Below are positions 41,795-51,073 of a stretch of 64,000 nt of DNA, piece after piece. This DNA comes from an uncultured Eubacteriales bacterium (GTDB lineage Bacteria; Bacillota; Clostridia; Oscillospirales; Acutalibacteraceae). Under the pieces are notes generated by a model. The model was not told where the DNA came from. It did not search any database and saw only the letters and a program-made list of their open reading frames with translations. The stretch covers positions 186,001 to 250,000 of the forward strand of contig CAKSLH010000002.1 of NCBI GenBank assembly GCA_934466515.1, written 5' to 3'. Position 1 is the first letter of the stretch, and the number at the start of each line of letters is the position of its first letter. Both the position numbers and the translations under genes were made by a program.

Positions 41795-44425
41795 ATGAAA
41801 TGGACTTCGCTTAACGATTTAAGAGAAAAATATCTGTCCTTTTTTGAGTCAAAGGGACATTTAAGGCTCGGAAGCTTTTCCTTGGTGCCGAATAACGATA
41901 AGTCTCTTCTTCTTATCAATTCGGGAATGGCACCGATGAAAAAGTATTTCACGGGAGAGGTTGTTCCCCCGTCAAAGAGGGTAACCACCTGTCAGAAATG
42001 TATCAGAACTCCCGACCTTGAGCGTGTAGGTCACACCGCGCGCCACGGTACATATTTCGAAATGCTCGGAAATTTCTCTTTCGGAGATTATTTTAAGGAG
42101 CAGGCAATTGAATGGGCATGGGAGTTTTTAACCGAGACTCTTGAAATACCTAAGGAGCTTTTATGGCCCTCTGTTTATGAGGAGGACGATGAGGCGTATG
42201 CTATCTGGAGAGATAAGGTAGGCGTCGATGAAAGCCATATAGTAAGACTCGGAAAAGAGGATAACTTCTGGGAGCACGGAACAGGTCCGTGCGGTCCGTG
42301 CAGTGAAATATATTTTGACCGCGGCGAGAAATACGGCTGCGGAAGCCCCGACTGTAAGCCCGGGTGCGACTGCGACCGCTATATGGAAATATGGAACAAT
42401 GTTTTCTCGCAGTTCAATAATATGGGTGACGGCACCTATACCGAGCTTGAGCATAAAAATATTGATACAGGTATGGGTCTTGAAAGACTTGCATGCGTTA
42501 TGCAGGGCGTTGACAATATGTTCGAGGTCGATACAATAAGAAACATTTTAAATGAGGTCTGCAAGCTGTCAGGCAAGGTCTACGGTGAAGACGAAAAAGC
42601 CGATATTTCAATAAGAGCTATAACAGACCATATAAGAGCATCCGTATTTATGATAAGCGACGGAATAATTCCTTCGAATGAGGGCAGAGGATATGTCCTT
42701 AGAAGGCTTATAAGAAGAGCCGCCCGTCACGGGAAGCTTATTGGAATTGATAAGCCCTTCCTTTGCGGACTTTGCGATGCGGTAATCACAGAAAATAAGG
42801 CAGGCTACCCCGAGCTTGTCGAAAAAGAACAGCTTATAAAAAAGGTTATTTCAAACGAAGAGTCGAATTTCAATAAAACAATCGATCAGGGACTTAATCT
42901 TCTTAATTCTCTTATAAAAGAGGGCGGAGTGCTTTCGGGCGACGACGCATTCAGACTTTATGATACCTTCGGTTTCCCGCTTGACCTTACTAAGGATATT
43001 CTTTCCGAAAAGAATATGACGGTGGACGAGAAAAGGTTTACCGAGCTTATGGAAAAACAGCGCGAGCTTGCGAGAACATCGAGAAAAGCTGCAGACGCCG
43101 AAAGCTGGAAAAGTGACGGCATTAGCTTTGACGATGTCTCAAAAACCGACTTTTTGGGATATTCCGAAAATAACTGTTCCGCAAAGGTTTTGGATATTGT
43201 TTGCGACGGCGAACATACCGAGAGCATAACGGCGGGACAAAAGGCGATAGTAGTGCTTGACAGAACTGTTTTCTACGGCGAGTCGGGCGGACAGGTAGGC
43301 GATAACGGCGCGCTTGTCGGCAAGGATAAAATGTTTACCGTTAGCGATACCAAAAAGACCGCAGGCGGGGTGTTTACCCACTTCGGTGCTTTAGATAAAG
43401 GAACTCTCAGCGTAGGCGACACCGTTATTGCGGAAATAAATACCGCAAGGCGCGAGGCTATAAGGCGCAATCATACGGCGGCGCATCTTTTGCAGGCGGC
43501 TTTAAGAAAGGTTTTAGGCACTCATGTCGAGCAGGCGGGTCAGCTTGTAAACGAATTTGCGGTCCGTTTCGATTTCACTCATTTCTCGGCGCTTTCAGCA
43601 GAAGAAACAGCGCAGGTTGAAGAGTTTGTAAATAAAGCAATTCTTGACGGAATAGATATTGAAAATACCGAAATGCCTATTGATGAGGCTAAGAAATTAG
43701 GCGCTATGGCGCTTTTCGGCGAGAAATACGGAAATATCGTAAGAGTAGTTAATATCCCCGGCCGCTCTGTAGAGCTTTGCGGAGGAACACATGCCGTAAA
43801 TACGGCTAAGCTCGGACTTTTCAAAATTGTATCCGAAGCAAGCGTTGCCGCAGGTGTAAGACGAATTGAGGCAGTAACCGGCTTTGAGGTTTTAAAGCTT
43901 ATTGACGGATATAAAAATTCGCTTTTAAAAACCGCCGAAGTCTTAAAGTGCAATAATACAGCAGATGTTCCTCAGAAAGCCGCTCAGCTTACAGCCGCTC
44001 TTAAAGAGACCGAAAAGAAGGTCGAAAGCCTTGAAGCAAAAATAGCGTCCGGCAAGCTTAACGATATTCTTAAAAATACGGTTGCGGTTAATAATTTAAA
44101 GGTTGCAACGGCAGTGCTTAATGCAAACGCCGATGAGCTTAAGAAAATGGCGGATACGGTTAAGGCTGATAATGAAGATACCGTAGCGGTGTTTGCAAGT
44201 GTAAACGGGGATAAGATCACTTTCTGCGTAGGCTGCGGCAAAGAGGCTGTAAAGCTGGGAGCGCATGCAGGAAACGCGGTTCGCGAAATCGCAAAAATTG
44301 CAGGCGGTAACGGCGGCGGAAAGCCCGATCTTGCAATGGCAGGCGGAAAAGATATTTCAAAGCTTGACGAAGCAATGGAAAAAGCGGTCGGAATAATAGC
44401 CGCTCAGACAGAGGTGAATCGGTAA
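41795..44425 (+). CDS. alaS: Alanyl-tRNA synthetase
   Basis: An 876-residue class II synthetase. The catalytic core begins LREKYLSFFESKGH and has ARHGTYFEMLGNFSFGDYF. The editing domain contains RRNHTAAHLLQAAL and CGGTHAVNTAKLG, which provide the zinc site. The C-terminal C-Ala domain ends with GGNGGGKPDLAMAGGKD. All parts are present. It overlaps the hinT start by one base (TAATG). Confidence 0.98.
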   Translation: MKWTSLNDLREKYLSFFESKGHLRLGSFSLVPNNDKSLLLINSGMAPMKKYFTGEVVPPSKRVTTCQKCIRTPDLERVGHTARHGTYFEMLGNFSFGDYFKEQAIEWAWEFLTETLEIPKELLWPSVYEEDDEAYAIWRDKVGVDESHIVRLGKEDNFWEHGTGPCGPCSEIYFDRGEKYGCGSPDCKPGCDCDRYMEIWNNVFSQFNNMGDGTYTELEHKNIDTGMGLERLACVMQGVDNMFEVDTIRNILNEVCKLSGKVYGEDEKADISIRAITDHIRASVFMISDGIIPSNEGRGYVLRRLIRRAARHGKLIGIDKPFLCGLCDAVITENKAGYPELVEKEQLIKKVISNEESNFNKTIDQGLNLLNSLIKEGGVLSGDDAFRLYDTFGFPLDLTKDILSEKNMTVDEKRFTELMEKQRELARTSRKAADAESWKSDGISFDDVSKTDFLGYSENNCSAKVLDIVCDGEHTESITAGQKAIVVLDRTVFYGESGGQVGDNGALVGKDKMFTVSDTKKTAGGVFTHFGALDKGTLSVGDTVIAEINTARREAIRRNHTAAHLLQAALRKVLGTHVEQAGQLVNEFAVRFDFTHFSALSAEETAQVEEFVNKAILDGIDIENTEMPIDEAKKLGAMALFGEKYGNIVRVVNIPGRSVELCGGTHAVNTAKLGLFKIVSEASVAAGVRRIEAVTGFEVLKLIDGYKNSLLKTAEVLKCNNTADVPQKAAQLTAALKETEKKVESLEAKIASGKLNDILKNTVAVNNLKVATAVLNANADELKKMADTVKADNEDTVAVFASVNGDKITFCVGCGKEAVKLGAHAGNAVREIAKIAGGNGGGKPDLAMAGGKDISKLDEAMEKAVGIIAAQTEVNR

Positions 44426-44766
44426 TGGAAGACTGTTTGTTTTGTAAAATAGTTAAAGGCGAAATTCCGAGCACGAAGATTTATGAGGACGAATTTGTCT
44501 ATGCCTTTAAGGATATCGACCCTAAGGCGCCTTTTCATGCAATTGTAATCCCCAAAAAGCATATCGGCTCGGCTGACGAGATAAATTCATCGAACAGCGA
44601 AGCAGTCGCAAAGGTTTTTGAAGCAGTTGCTAAAATATCGAAGCAGGAAAATCTTGAAAATGGCTACCGCGTTGTAAATAACTGTGGCGAGGACGGCGGA
44701 CAGACCGTTCATCACATTCATTTTCATCTGCTTGCGCGCAGAAACCTTGCTTGGCCTCCGGGCTGA
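44425..44766 (+). CDS. hinT: HIT family purine nucleoside phosphoramidase (HinT)
   Basis: A 113-residue protein with CLFCKIVKGEIPSTKIYEDE at the start and the histidine triad HIHFHLLARR near the end. HinT hydrolyses AMP-lysine and aminoacyl adenylates, so its position one base into alaS is reasonable: it could clear adenylates made by the synthetase. The SD lies in the alaS coding end. Confidence 0.94.
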   Translation: MEDCLFCKIVKGEIPSTKIYEDEFVYAFKDIDPKAPFHAIVIPKKHIGSADEINSSNSEAVAKVFEAVAKISKQENLENGYRVVNNCGEDGGQTVHHIHFHLLARRNLAWPPG

Positions 44767-44788
44767 AATATAATCGGGAGAGAGAAAA

Positions 44789-45328
44789 ATGTCAGAGTAT
44801 TATACTATGAAAATCGCAGGGCTTGAAAGAAACCTTGAAAAGTTCCCTGTAAATGAAAAAATGGATATTGCCGCTTTTATAATTTTCGGCGATGTCGAGC
44901 TTACCGTTAAAGGCTGTGAGGAATTAAGAAAAAAGCTTCCTGAGTTTGATGTTATATTAACTCCTGAGGCTAAGAGCATACCTATTGCCTATGAAATGGC
45001 AAGACAGACGAATAAGCCTTATATTATCGCAAGAAAAGGCTTAAAGGTTTATATGCGTAATCCATTAGAGGTCAATGTAACCTCTATAACAACCCAGCAT
45101 GAACAGCACCTTTTCTTGGGCGAGTCTGAAACCGCGCTTATTAAGGGCAAAAGAGTGCTTATAATCGACGATGTTATTTCAACCGGCGAATCCTTGGCGG
45201 CGGTAAGAGAGCTTGTCAAGGAGGCAGGCGGTACAGAAGCCGCGGCATGCGCTTTCCTCGCTGAGGGAGACGCGGCGGACAGAAAGGATATTATCTTCCT
45301 TGAAAAGCTTCCGCTCTTCTTTAAGTAA
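44789..45328 (+). CDS. Purine phosphoribosyltransferase-family protein
   Basis: A 179-residue type I phosphoribosyltransferase. The PRPP-binding loop is RVLIIDDVISTGESL (about residues 125-139), and LTPEAKSIPIAYEMAR resembles the adenine phosphoribosyltransferase EARGF loop. It most likely salvages a purine base, adenine or xanthine, to its nucleotide, but the base-specificity is open. The SD GGGAGAG is good. It closes the alaS-hinT run before a terminator. Confidence 0.85.
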   Translation: MSEYYTMKIAGLERNLEKFPVNEKMDIAAFIIFGDVELTVKGCEELRKKLPEFDVILTPEAKSIPIAYEMARQTNKPYIIARKGLKVYMRNPLEVNVTSITTQHEQHLFLGESETALIKGKRVLIIDDVISTGESLAAVRELVKEAGGTEAAACAFLAEGDAADRKDIIFLEKLPLFFK

Positions 45329-45344
45329 ATTCTAATAAAAAGCT

Positions 45345-45392
45345 ATTCTCCTCTATATTCCGGAAAAGCGGAAAATAGGGGAGAATTTTTTT
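45345..45392 (+). terminator. Terminator of the alaS-hinT-phosphoribosyltransferase run
   Basis: An 18-bp stem with one mismatch, from ATTCTCCTCTATATTCCG to CGGAAAATAGGGGAGAAT, followed by a T-run. Confidence 0.88.
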
Positions 45393-45450
45393 GAAATTAT
45401 TAACAAATTGTAAAAGTCAAAGAAAGTCAAAAATATTTTTCAAAAAAGTG

Positions 45451-45478
45451 TTGACAAATGGAAAACATTGGCTATAAT
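45451..45478 (+). promoter_or_regulatory. Promoter of hrcA-grpE-dnaK-dnaJ
   Basis: TTGACA, 16 bp, TATAAT. The HrcA operator lies at the start of transcription just downstream. Confidence 0.92.
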
Positions 45479-45485
45479 ATAATTG

Positions 45486-45512
45486 TTGGCACTTGAAAGC
45501 TTAGAGTGCTAA
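45486..45512 (+). promoter_or_regulatory. CIRCE operator
   Basis: TTGGCACTT, nine bases, GAGTGCTAA. The right half is perfect and the left half differs from TTAGCACTC at two positions. It overlaps the expected +1 of the heat-shock operon and is the binding site of HrcA. Confidence 0.93.
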
Positions 45513-45533
45513 AAAGATTTCGGTGGTGAGATT

Positions 45534-46553
45534 ATGGAGCTGACACCGCGGAAAAAGGCAATTTTAGAAGCGGTTGTAAATTCTTATGTTTTAACAGGCG
45601 AGCCCGTCGGCTCTAAGGCTTTGGCATCCGCTATCGAAAATTCGCCGTCATCGGCAACTATAAGAAACGAAATGAATGAGCTTTGCTCATTGGGACTATT
45701 GTTCCAGCCCCATGTTTCGGCAGGAAGGGTTCCGACAAGCTTAGGCTTTAAGGTTTATGTTTCTTCTATAATGCAGACCTCAGGTTTAGACGAAAGAACA
45801 AAGCGGTATCTTGATAATGCCCTGAACTTCGCGGCATGCGATTCAAGTTCCGTTTTATCCGCCGCCGCTAAAGCTTTAAATCGTATATTCGGTCTGCCGG
45901 CTGTATATTCATTTATTTCCGATGAAGGCGCATATCTTAAAACCTCAAAGCTGTTTATGCTTTCGAAAAAAACCGCGGCGATAATCGCCGTTTCTTCGGA
46001 CGGAAGATTTATAAGCAGGGTCATAAGAATAAGCGCGGGGAATAAGGGACATACGGAGCTTTTATACAGAAAGCTTGTCGAAGAGAAGCTTAAGAATAAA
46101 ATGCTTTCGGAATTTTCAAAAGCGGGACTTCAGAATTTCATAGCGTCTTTAAATTCCGATGAAATTTCTTTGATACCTGTTTTAAGCGAGCTTTTTGATA
46201 TGATAGCGTCGGGATTTTGCGCAGGAACGGAAATTTTCGGAACAGAAAGCTTATATAATCTGTTTCCGGAAAACGAAGCGGTTGAAATTCAGAGACTTTT
46301 TTCCGCAACCGACCCGTTAGATGCGGTGAATTCCAAATCAAATGTTGTTTTCGGCAGCGATATGCCTTTTAAGGCTCTTTATAATAAGGCTTTTGTCGTA
46401 GCCGATTATTATACAGATAATAAGCATTGCGGTAAAATAGGGATTTTAGGACCCGACAGAATGTCATACGGACAGATAATTCCGGCTGTCAGATATGCGG
46501 CTGAAAATTTAAGCGGCGTTCTGAGTATTGCCGCAAGAGATATGGAGGAATAA
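45534..46553 (+). CDS. hrcA: Heat-inducible transcription repressor HrcA
   Basis: A 339-residue repressor that binds CIRCE. The N-terminal winged helix shows LTPRKKAILEAVVNSYVLTGEPVGSKAL and SSATIRNEMNELCSLGLL. A central GAF-like dimerisation domain and the terminal YGQIIPAVRYAAENLS follow. HrcA folds with help of GroEL, so free chaperone restores repression. It is the first gene of its own regulated operon. Confidence 0.97.
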   Translation: MELTPRKKAILEAVVNSYVLTGEPVGSKALASAIENSPSSATIRNEMNELCSLGLLFQPHVSAGRVPTSLGFKVYVSSIMQTSGLDERTKRYLDNALNFAACDSSSVLSAAAKALNRIFGLPAVYSFISDEGAYLKTSKLFMLSKKTAAIIAVSSDGRFISRVIRISAGNKGHTELLYRKLVEEKLKNKMLSEFSKAGLQNFIASLNSDEISLIPVLSELFDMIASGFCAGTEIFGTESLYNLFPENEAVEIQRLFSATDPLDAVNSKSNVVFGSDMPFKALYNKAFVVADYYTDNKHCGKIGILGPDRMSYGQIIPAVRYAAENLSGVLSIAARDMEE

Positions 46554-46556
46554 CAA

Positions 46557-47075
46557 GTGGCAGAAGAAATAAAGAAAGAAAAAGAAGAGAAGACCGAAAA
46601 AGCGGAAAAAACCGAAAAGAAGAAAAGCAAAAAGGAGCTTGAAATCGAAAAGCTCAAATCCGAGCTTGACTCAAAAAACGATCTTCTTATAAGAACCGCC
46701 GCTGAGTTTGATAATTATAAAAAGCGCACCGAGCGAGAGAGACTGAGTATTGCGCAGTATGCGAAAGCCGAGATGGCTAAAAAGCTTCTGCCGATACTTG
46801 ATAATATCGACAGGGCGCAGTCAAGCGACACTTCAAGCGACGATTATATAAAGGGCATTGAAATGATTGTAAAGCAGTTTTTGGCACTGCCCGAACAGCT
46901 TGAATTAACTGAAATCGGTGCTCAAGGCGAGCCGTTTGACCCCAATCTTCATGAGGCTGTAATGCATATTGAGGATGAGAATTTAGGTGAAAATGTTATT
47001 GCCGAGGTTCTGCAAAAGGGCTATAAGCTCGGTGATACCGTTATCCGTGCCGCCATGGTTAAGGTGGCAAATTAA
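46557..47075 (+). CDS. grpE: Nucleotide exchange factor GrpE
   Basis: A 172-residue cochaperone. The first 35 residues are very rich in Lys and Glu, followed by a long coiled coil (KELEIEKLKSELDSKNDLLI) and the C-terminal beta domain with DPNLHEAVMHIED and VLQKGYKLGDTVIRAAMVKV. It releases ADP from DnaK. The start is GTG at 46557, with SD GGAGGAATAACAA three bases after hrcA. Confidence 0.97.
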   Translation: MAEEIKKEKEEKTEKAEKTEKKKSKKELEIEKLKSELDSKNDLLIRTAAEFDNYKKRTERERLSIAQYAKAEMAKKLLPILDNIDRAQSSDTSSDDYIKGIEMIVKQFLALPEQLELTEIGAQGEPFDPNLHEAVMHIEDENLGENVIAEVLQKGYKLGDTVIRAAMVKVAN

Positions 47076-47142
47076 AAGGCTTAAAATTCCGTAAGGATTT
47101 TAAAATAAATAAAGTAAATCGATTTTTTCGGAGGAATTTATT

Positions 47143-48993
47143 ATGGGAAAAATTATAGGTATAGACTTAGGTACAACAAACTCATGCGTAGCAGTAATGG
47201 AAGGCGGCGAGCCGGTAGTTATCGCTAATGCGGAGGGTGCAAGAACAACGCCGAGTGTTGTTGCGTTTTCAAAAACAGGCGAAAGAATGGTAGGTCAGGT
47301 TGCTAAGCGTCAGGCTATTACAAATCCTGAAAGAACCATAAGCTCCATAAAGCGTGAAATGGGTACTGATTATACCGTTGAAATCGACGGCAAGAAGTAC
47401 ACCCCTCAGGAAATTTCCGCAATAATTCTGCAGAAGCTTAAAACAGACGCGGAAAGCTATCTCGGTCAGCCCGTAACAGAAGCTGTTATCACCGTTCCTG
47501 CTTACTTTACCGACTCTCAGCGTCAGGCAACTAAGGACGCAGGTAAAATAGCGGGCCTTGATGTTAAGCGTATTATAAACGAGCCTACAGCCGCGGCTCT
47601 TGCTTACAGCATTGATAAGGAAGACGATCAGAAGGTTATGGTATATGACCTCGGCGGCGGTACATTCGATGTTTCTATAATCGAAATGGGCGACGGCGTT
47701 CAGGAGGTTCTCGCTACTGCCGGTAATAACCGTCTCGGCGGCGATGATTTCGATAAGCGCATTATGGACTACATTGTAAACACCTTTAAGGCTGAGCAGG
47801 GAATTGACCTTTCAGGCGATAAGATGGCAATGCAAAGAGTTAAAGAAGCCGCTGAAAAGGCTAAAATCGACCTTTCGGGTATGACCTCGGCTGAAATCAA
47901 TCTTCCTTTCATTACAGCAGATTCTACAGGTCCTAAGCACTTTGAAGCAACCCTTACAAGAGCTAAATTCAACGAGCTTACGGCAGACCTCGTTGAGGCT
48001 ACAATGGGACCTGTCCGTCAGGCTCTTAGCGATTCGGGACTTAGCAAGGGCGATATCCATAAGGTTCTTATGGTAGGCGGTTCTTCAAGAATTCCGGCTG
48101 TTCAGGAGGCTGTAAAGGCATTTATGGGCTCTGAGCCGTTTAAGGGAATTAACCCCGATGAGTGCGTTGCTATAGGCGCCGCTCTTCAGGCAGGCGTTCT
48201 CGGCGGCGATGTAAAGGGACTTCTTCTTCTTGATGTAACTCCGCTTTCACTCGGTATTGAGACCATGGGCGGCGTTTCAACAAAGGTTATTGAAAGAAAT
48301 ACCACCATTCCTACAAAGAAGAGTCAGATATTCTCTACCGCTGCCGACGGTCAGACCTCTGTTGAGGTTCATGTTCTTCAGGGCGAAAGAGAATTCGCAA
48401 AGGATAACAAAACCCTCGGCGTATTCCACCTTGACGGAATTGCTCCCGCTCCGCGCGGAATTCCTCAGATTGAGGTAACCTTTGATATCGACGCAAACGG
48501 TATCGTTCATGTTTCCGCTAAGGATTTAGGAACCGGCAAGGAAAACAATATCACAATCACTTCAAACACCAATATGTCTAAGGATGATATTGATAAGGCT
48601 GTTAAAGAGGCTGAGGCTTACGCCGCTGAGGATAAGAAGCGCCGCGAGGCAGTAGATGTCCGCAACAATGCAGACCAGATGATCTATCAGACCGAAAAGA
48701 CCGTAACCGAATTCGGCGATAAGCTTTCGGATGATGAAAAGAATAAGATAAACACCGCAAAAGAGGCTTTGAAAGAGGCTCTTAAGGGTGAGGATATCGA
48801 GGCTATCAAGGCTAAACAGGAGGAGCTTCAGAAGGAAGTTTATGCCGTAAGCGAAAAGGTTTATAAGGCTGCTGCCGAGGCTCAGAACGCACAGGGAAAT
48901 CCTGCAGGCGGCGAGCAGGCACAGGGCGCAAATCCTGACGGCAATGTTTATGAGGCCGATTACACCGATGTTGACGATAACAACAAAAAGTGA
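47143..48993 (+). CDS. dnaK: Chaperone DnaK (Hsp70)
   Basis: A 616-residue Hsp70. The ATPase domain has IGIDLGTTNSCVAVMEGG, VYDLGGGTFDVSI and the VLMVGGSSRIPAVQ motif. The linker is VLLLDVTPLS-like (LLLLDVTPLSLGIETMGG), and the substrate domain and helical lid follow, with a Gly/Ala/Gln-rich tail ending in TDVDDNNKK. The length is typical of Gram-positive DnaK. The SD GGAGG is strong. Confidence 0.98.
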   Translation: MGKIIGIDLGTTNSCVAVMEGGEPVVIANAEGARTTPSVVAFSKTGERMVGQVAKRQAITNPERTISSIKREMGTDYTVEIDGKKYTPQEISAIILQKLKTDAESYLGQPVTEAVITVPAYFTDSQRQATKDAGKIAGLDVKRIINEPTAAALAYSIDKEDDQKVMVYDLGGGTFDVSIIEMGDGVQEVLATAGNNRLGGDDFDKRIMDYIVNTFKAEQGIDLSGDKMAMQRVKEAAEKAKIDLSGMTSAEINLPFITADSTGPKHFEATLTRAKFNELTADLVEATMGPVRQALSDSGLSKGDIHKVLMVGGSSRIPAVQEAVKAFMGSEPFKGINPDECVAIGAALQAGVLGGDVKGLLLLDVTPLSLGIETMGGVSTKVIERNTTIPTKKSQIFSTAADGQTSVEVHVLQGEREFAKDNKTLGVFHLDGIAPAPRGIPQIEVTFDIDANGIVHVSAKDLGTGKENNITITSNTNMSKDDIDKAVKEAEAYAAEDKKRREAVDVRNNADQMIYQTEKTVTEFGDKLSDDEKNKINTAKEALKEALKGEDIEAIKAKQEELQKEVYAVSEKVYKAAAEAQNAQGNPAGGEQAQGANPDGNVYEADYTDVDDNNKK

Positions 48994-49009
48994 TATAATA
49001 CTTTAATCT

Positions 49010-49038
49010 GTATGGGCGTGTAAATTTCACGCCCATAC
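49010..49038 (+). promoter_or_regulatory. Intercistronic hairpin between dnaK and dnaJ
   Basis: An 11-bp perfect stem, GTATGGGCGTG/CACGCCCATAC, with loop TAAATTT and no T-tract. It may protect the dnaK message end or lower read-through into dnaJ. Confidence 0.6.
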
Positions 49039-49064
49039 GAATTTGAATAAATGGAGAAATTTTC

Positions 49065-50225
49065 GTGGCTGAAGAGAAGAGAGATTATTATGACGTCCTC
49101 GGAGTTGATAAATCCGTTAGTGACGATGATTTAAAAAAAGCATACAGAAAAGCCGCAAAAAAATATCATCCGGATCTTCACCCCGGAGACGCTGAGGCAG
49201 AGAAAAAGTTCAAAGAAGTAAACGAGGCCTATGAGGTTCTTTCAAATAAGGAAAAGCGCGCAAGGTACGATCAGTTCGGCCATGCCGGTGTTGACCCGAA
49301 CTTCGGCGCAGGCGGGGGACAGGGTGCTTACGGCGGCGGATTTACAGGCGATTTCGGAGATTTGGGCGATATTTTCAGTTCATTCTTCGGCGGCGGTTTC
49401 GGCGGAGGACAGCGTTCGAACCCGAATGCTCCGAGACGCGGAAACGATGCGTCTGCCGCGGTTAATGTTTCCTTTGAAGAGGCCGCAAAGGGCTGTAAGA
49501 AAACAATTAAGATTACTAAGATTGATAACTGTCCCGATTGCGGGGGCTCGGGTGCAGAAAAGGGGAGCACGCCCAAAACCTGCCCCGTCTGCCACGGCAG
49601 CGGTCAGGTAACTAGCGTTCAGAGAACACCTTTCGGACAGATGAGAACCCAGCATGTCTGCGATAACTGCCGAGGAAGAGGTAAGATCGTAGATAAGCCC
49701 TGCCATACCTGTGCGGGAAAGGGAAGAATAAGACATACGGTTGAAAAGACCGTCGATATCCCTGCCGGAATTGACGACGGTCAGATAATAAATCTCCGCG
49801 GCGGCGGAGACGCCGGAATTAACGGCGGACCTGCGGGAGATCTTCGCATAAATGTCAATATGCGCCCACATACTATTTTTGAGCGCAGAGGATTTGATGT
49901 TTACTGCGATATCCCGATAACCTTTGTTCAGGCGGCTTTAGGCGCCGAGATTACCGTTCCTACGCTCGACGGCAAGGTAAAATTCACAATTCATGAGGGA
50001 ACTCAGCCGAATGACGAGTTCAAATTAAAGGGCAAGGGAATTCAGCGCCTTAATTATATCGGAAAAGGCGATCAGTATGTAAAGATAATCGTCGAGGTTC
50101 CGAGAGACCTTTCTAAGGCTCAAAGGGAAAAGCTTAAGGAATTTGATTCTTTAACCGACGATAAGAATTATAAGAAAAAGAAAACCTTTGCCGATAAGGT
50201 CAAGAGCTTTTTCGGTGACAAATAG
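49065..50225 (+). CDS. dnaJ: Chaperone DnaJ (Hsp40)
   Basis: A 386-residue type I Hsp40. The J domain has YRKAAKKYHPDLHPGD with the HPD triad, then a Gly/Phe-rich region. Four zinc-finger repeats follow: CPDCGGSG, CPVCHGSG, CDNCRGRG, CHTCAGKG. Two C-terminal beta domains complete it. It stimulates the DnaK ATPase. The start is GTG at 49065 after ATGGAGAAA. Confidence 0.98.
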   Translation: MAEEKRDYYDVLGVDKSVSDDDLKKAYRKAAKKYHPDLHPGDAEAEKKFKEVNEAYEVLSNKEKRARYDQFGHAGVDPNFGAGGGQGAYGGGFTGDFGDLGDIFSSFFGGGFGGGQRSNPNAPRRGNDASAAVNVSFEEAAKGCKKTIKITKIDNCPDCGGSGAEKGSTPKTCPVCHGSGQVTSVQRTPFGQMRTQHVCDNCRGRGKIVDKPCHTCAGKGRIRHTVEKTVDIPAGIDDGQIINLRGGGDAGINGGPAGDLRINVNMRPHTIFERRGFDVYCDIPITFVQAALGAEITVPTLDGKVKFTIHEGTQPNDEFKLKGKGIQRLNYIGKGDQYVKIIVEVPRDLSKAQREKLKEFDSLTDDKNYKKKKTFADKVKSFFGDK

Positions 50226-50260
50226 AATAAGTCCTCAGGGTGTAAACCTGAGGACTTATT
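50226..50260 (+). terminator. Bidirectional terminator between dnaJ and the HAD gene
   Basis: The 14-bp perfect stem AATAAGTCCTCAGG/CCTGAGGACTTATT has a 7-base loop. It lies between the two convergent stop codons and can serve both strands. Confidence 0.85.
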
Positions 50261-50263
50261 CTG

Positions 50264-50896
50264 TTATATCAGTTCTTTAAAGCTTTTAATATATTTATCG
50301 GCAACCTTTCGCATTTGTTCTTCACAGTCAGACGATGAAATATCATAAACACCGACAGTGTAAAGACCTGCTTCCTTTGCCGCTTTGACAGCCGAAGTAT
50401 TATCGTCATAAAACACTGCTTCTTCGGGCTTACAGCCGATAAGCTTTGAAAGCTTTAAATATATTTCGGGATCGCTTTTAGGAAGAGAAAAAGCGTCAGA
50501 AGAATAGATTTCCGAAAATTTGTCAATAATACCGTTCCTTGTAAAGCACATTTTAATATGCTTTTTAGCGCTTGCAGAAAGAGCATATAGCTTGCAACCG
50601 CTTTTAAAAAGATATTCAATGTATTCTTTAGCATAGGGCTTTAAGTCTATCTGTTCGCCGTAAGCCTTGTCGGCGATACCGTTTATAAATTCTATGACCT
50701 CGTTAACTGATTTCGCCGCTCCTAATTTTACGAGATATTCAGCGCCTAAGAGTCCGCCCATAGGCGTTAAAATCTGAATTATATTGTCGGGATATTCAGC
50801 ACCTGAATTTTTAAGCAGGGTTAAAAGATTTTGCGCAAATACAGGCATTGAATCGGCAAGGGTTCCGTCCATATCGAAAATATGATATTTTTTCAT
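50264..50896 (-). CDS. HAD-family phosphatase
   Basis: A 210-residue haloacid-dehalogenase hydrolase. The nucleophile motif is IFDMDGTLADS, motif II is ALSAS, the lysine lies in LPKSDPEIYLKL and motif IV in AVFYDDNTSAVKAAKEAG. A helical cap (about residues 15-85) gives the beta-phosphoglucomutase/phosphoglycolate-phosphatase arrangement. ATG 50896 with SD GGTGAT replaces a longer in-frame start with 26 non-homologous residues. The substrate is unknown. Confidence 0.9.
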   Translation of the reverse strand: MKKYHIFDMDGTLADSMPVFAQNLLTLLKNSGAEYPDNIIQILTPMGGLLGAEYLVKLGAAKSVNEVIEFINGIADKAYGEQIDLKPYAKEYIEYLFKSGCKLYALSASAKKHIKMCFTRNGIIDKFSEIYSSDAFSLPKSDPEIYLKLSKLIGCKPEEAVFYDDNTSAVKAAKEAGLYTVGVYDISSSDCEEQMRKVADKYIKSFKELI

Positions 50897-50954
50897 TTTT
50901 ATCACCGTTTTGTTTTCTGATATTTTATCATGTTTTTCATTGCTTGTAAAGCAC

Positions 50955-51011
50955 GGTAGAATATATTTTTTCAATTCTACTCTCGGTAGAAGGCAAGTAG
51001 AGCGGTAGAAT
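50955..51011. promoter_or_regulatory. GGTAGAAT-motif array upstream of the GT8 operon
   Basis: GGTAGAAT at 50955, its inverse ATTCTAC at 50974, GGTAGAA at 50985, AGTAG at 50996 and GGTAGAAT at 51004. The last ends 10 bases before the -35 box at 51022. It looks like a cluster of protein-binding sites, but no binding protein is known. Confidence 0.45.
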
Positions 51012-51021
51012 TTAATATAGC

Positions 51022-51051
51022 TTGACTTAAAAACGGTTTTTATGTTAAAAT
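51022..51051 (+). promoter_or_regulatory. Promoter of the GT8/acyltransferase operon
   Basis: TTGACT, 18 bp, TAAAAT. Its -10 overlaps an ATG at 51050, which supports the later TTG 51074 as the start of the first gene. Confidence 0.6.
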
Positions 51052-51073
51052 GTTTTCAAGTGAGGTGAAAAAA

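Noticed and set aside
43579..44241. Long reverse-strand open frames inside alaS, and similar ones inside dnaK, dnaJ, glutamine synthetase and pfkA
   Set aside because: They lie opposite well-conserved genes, have no ribosome sites or recognisable domains, and reflect codon bias of the true strand.
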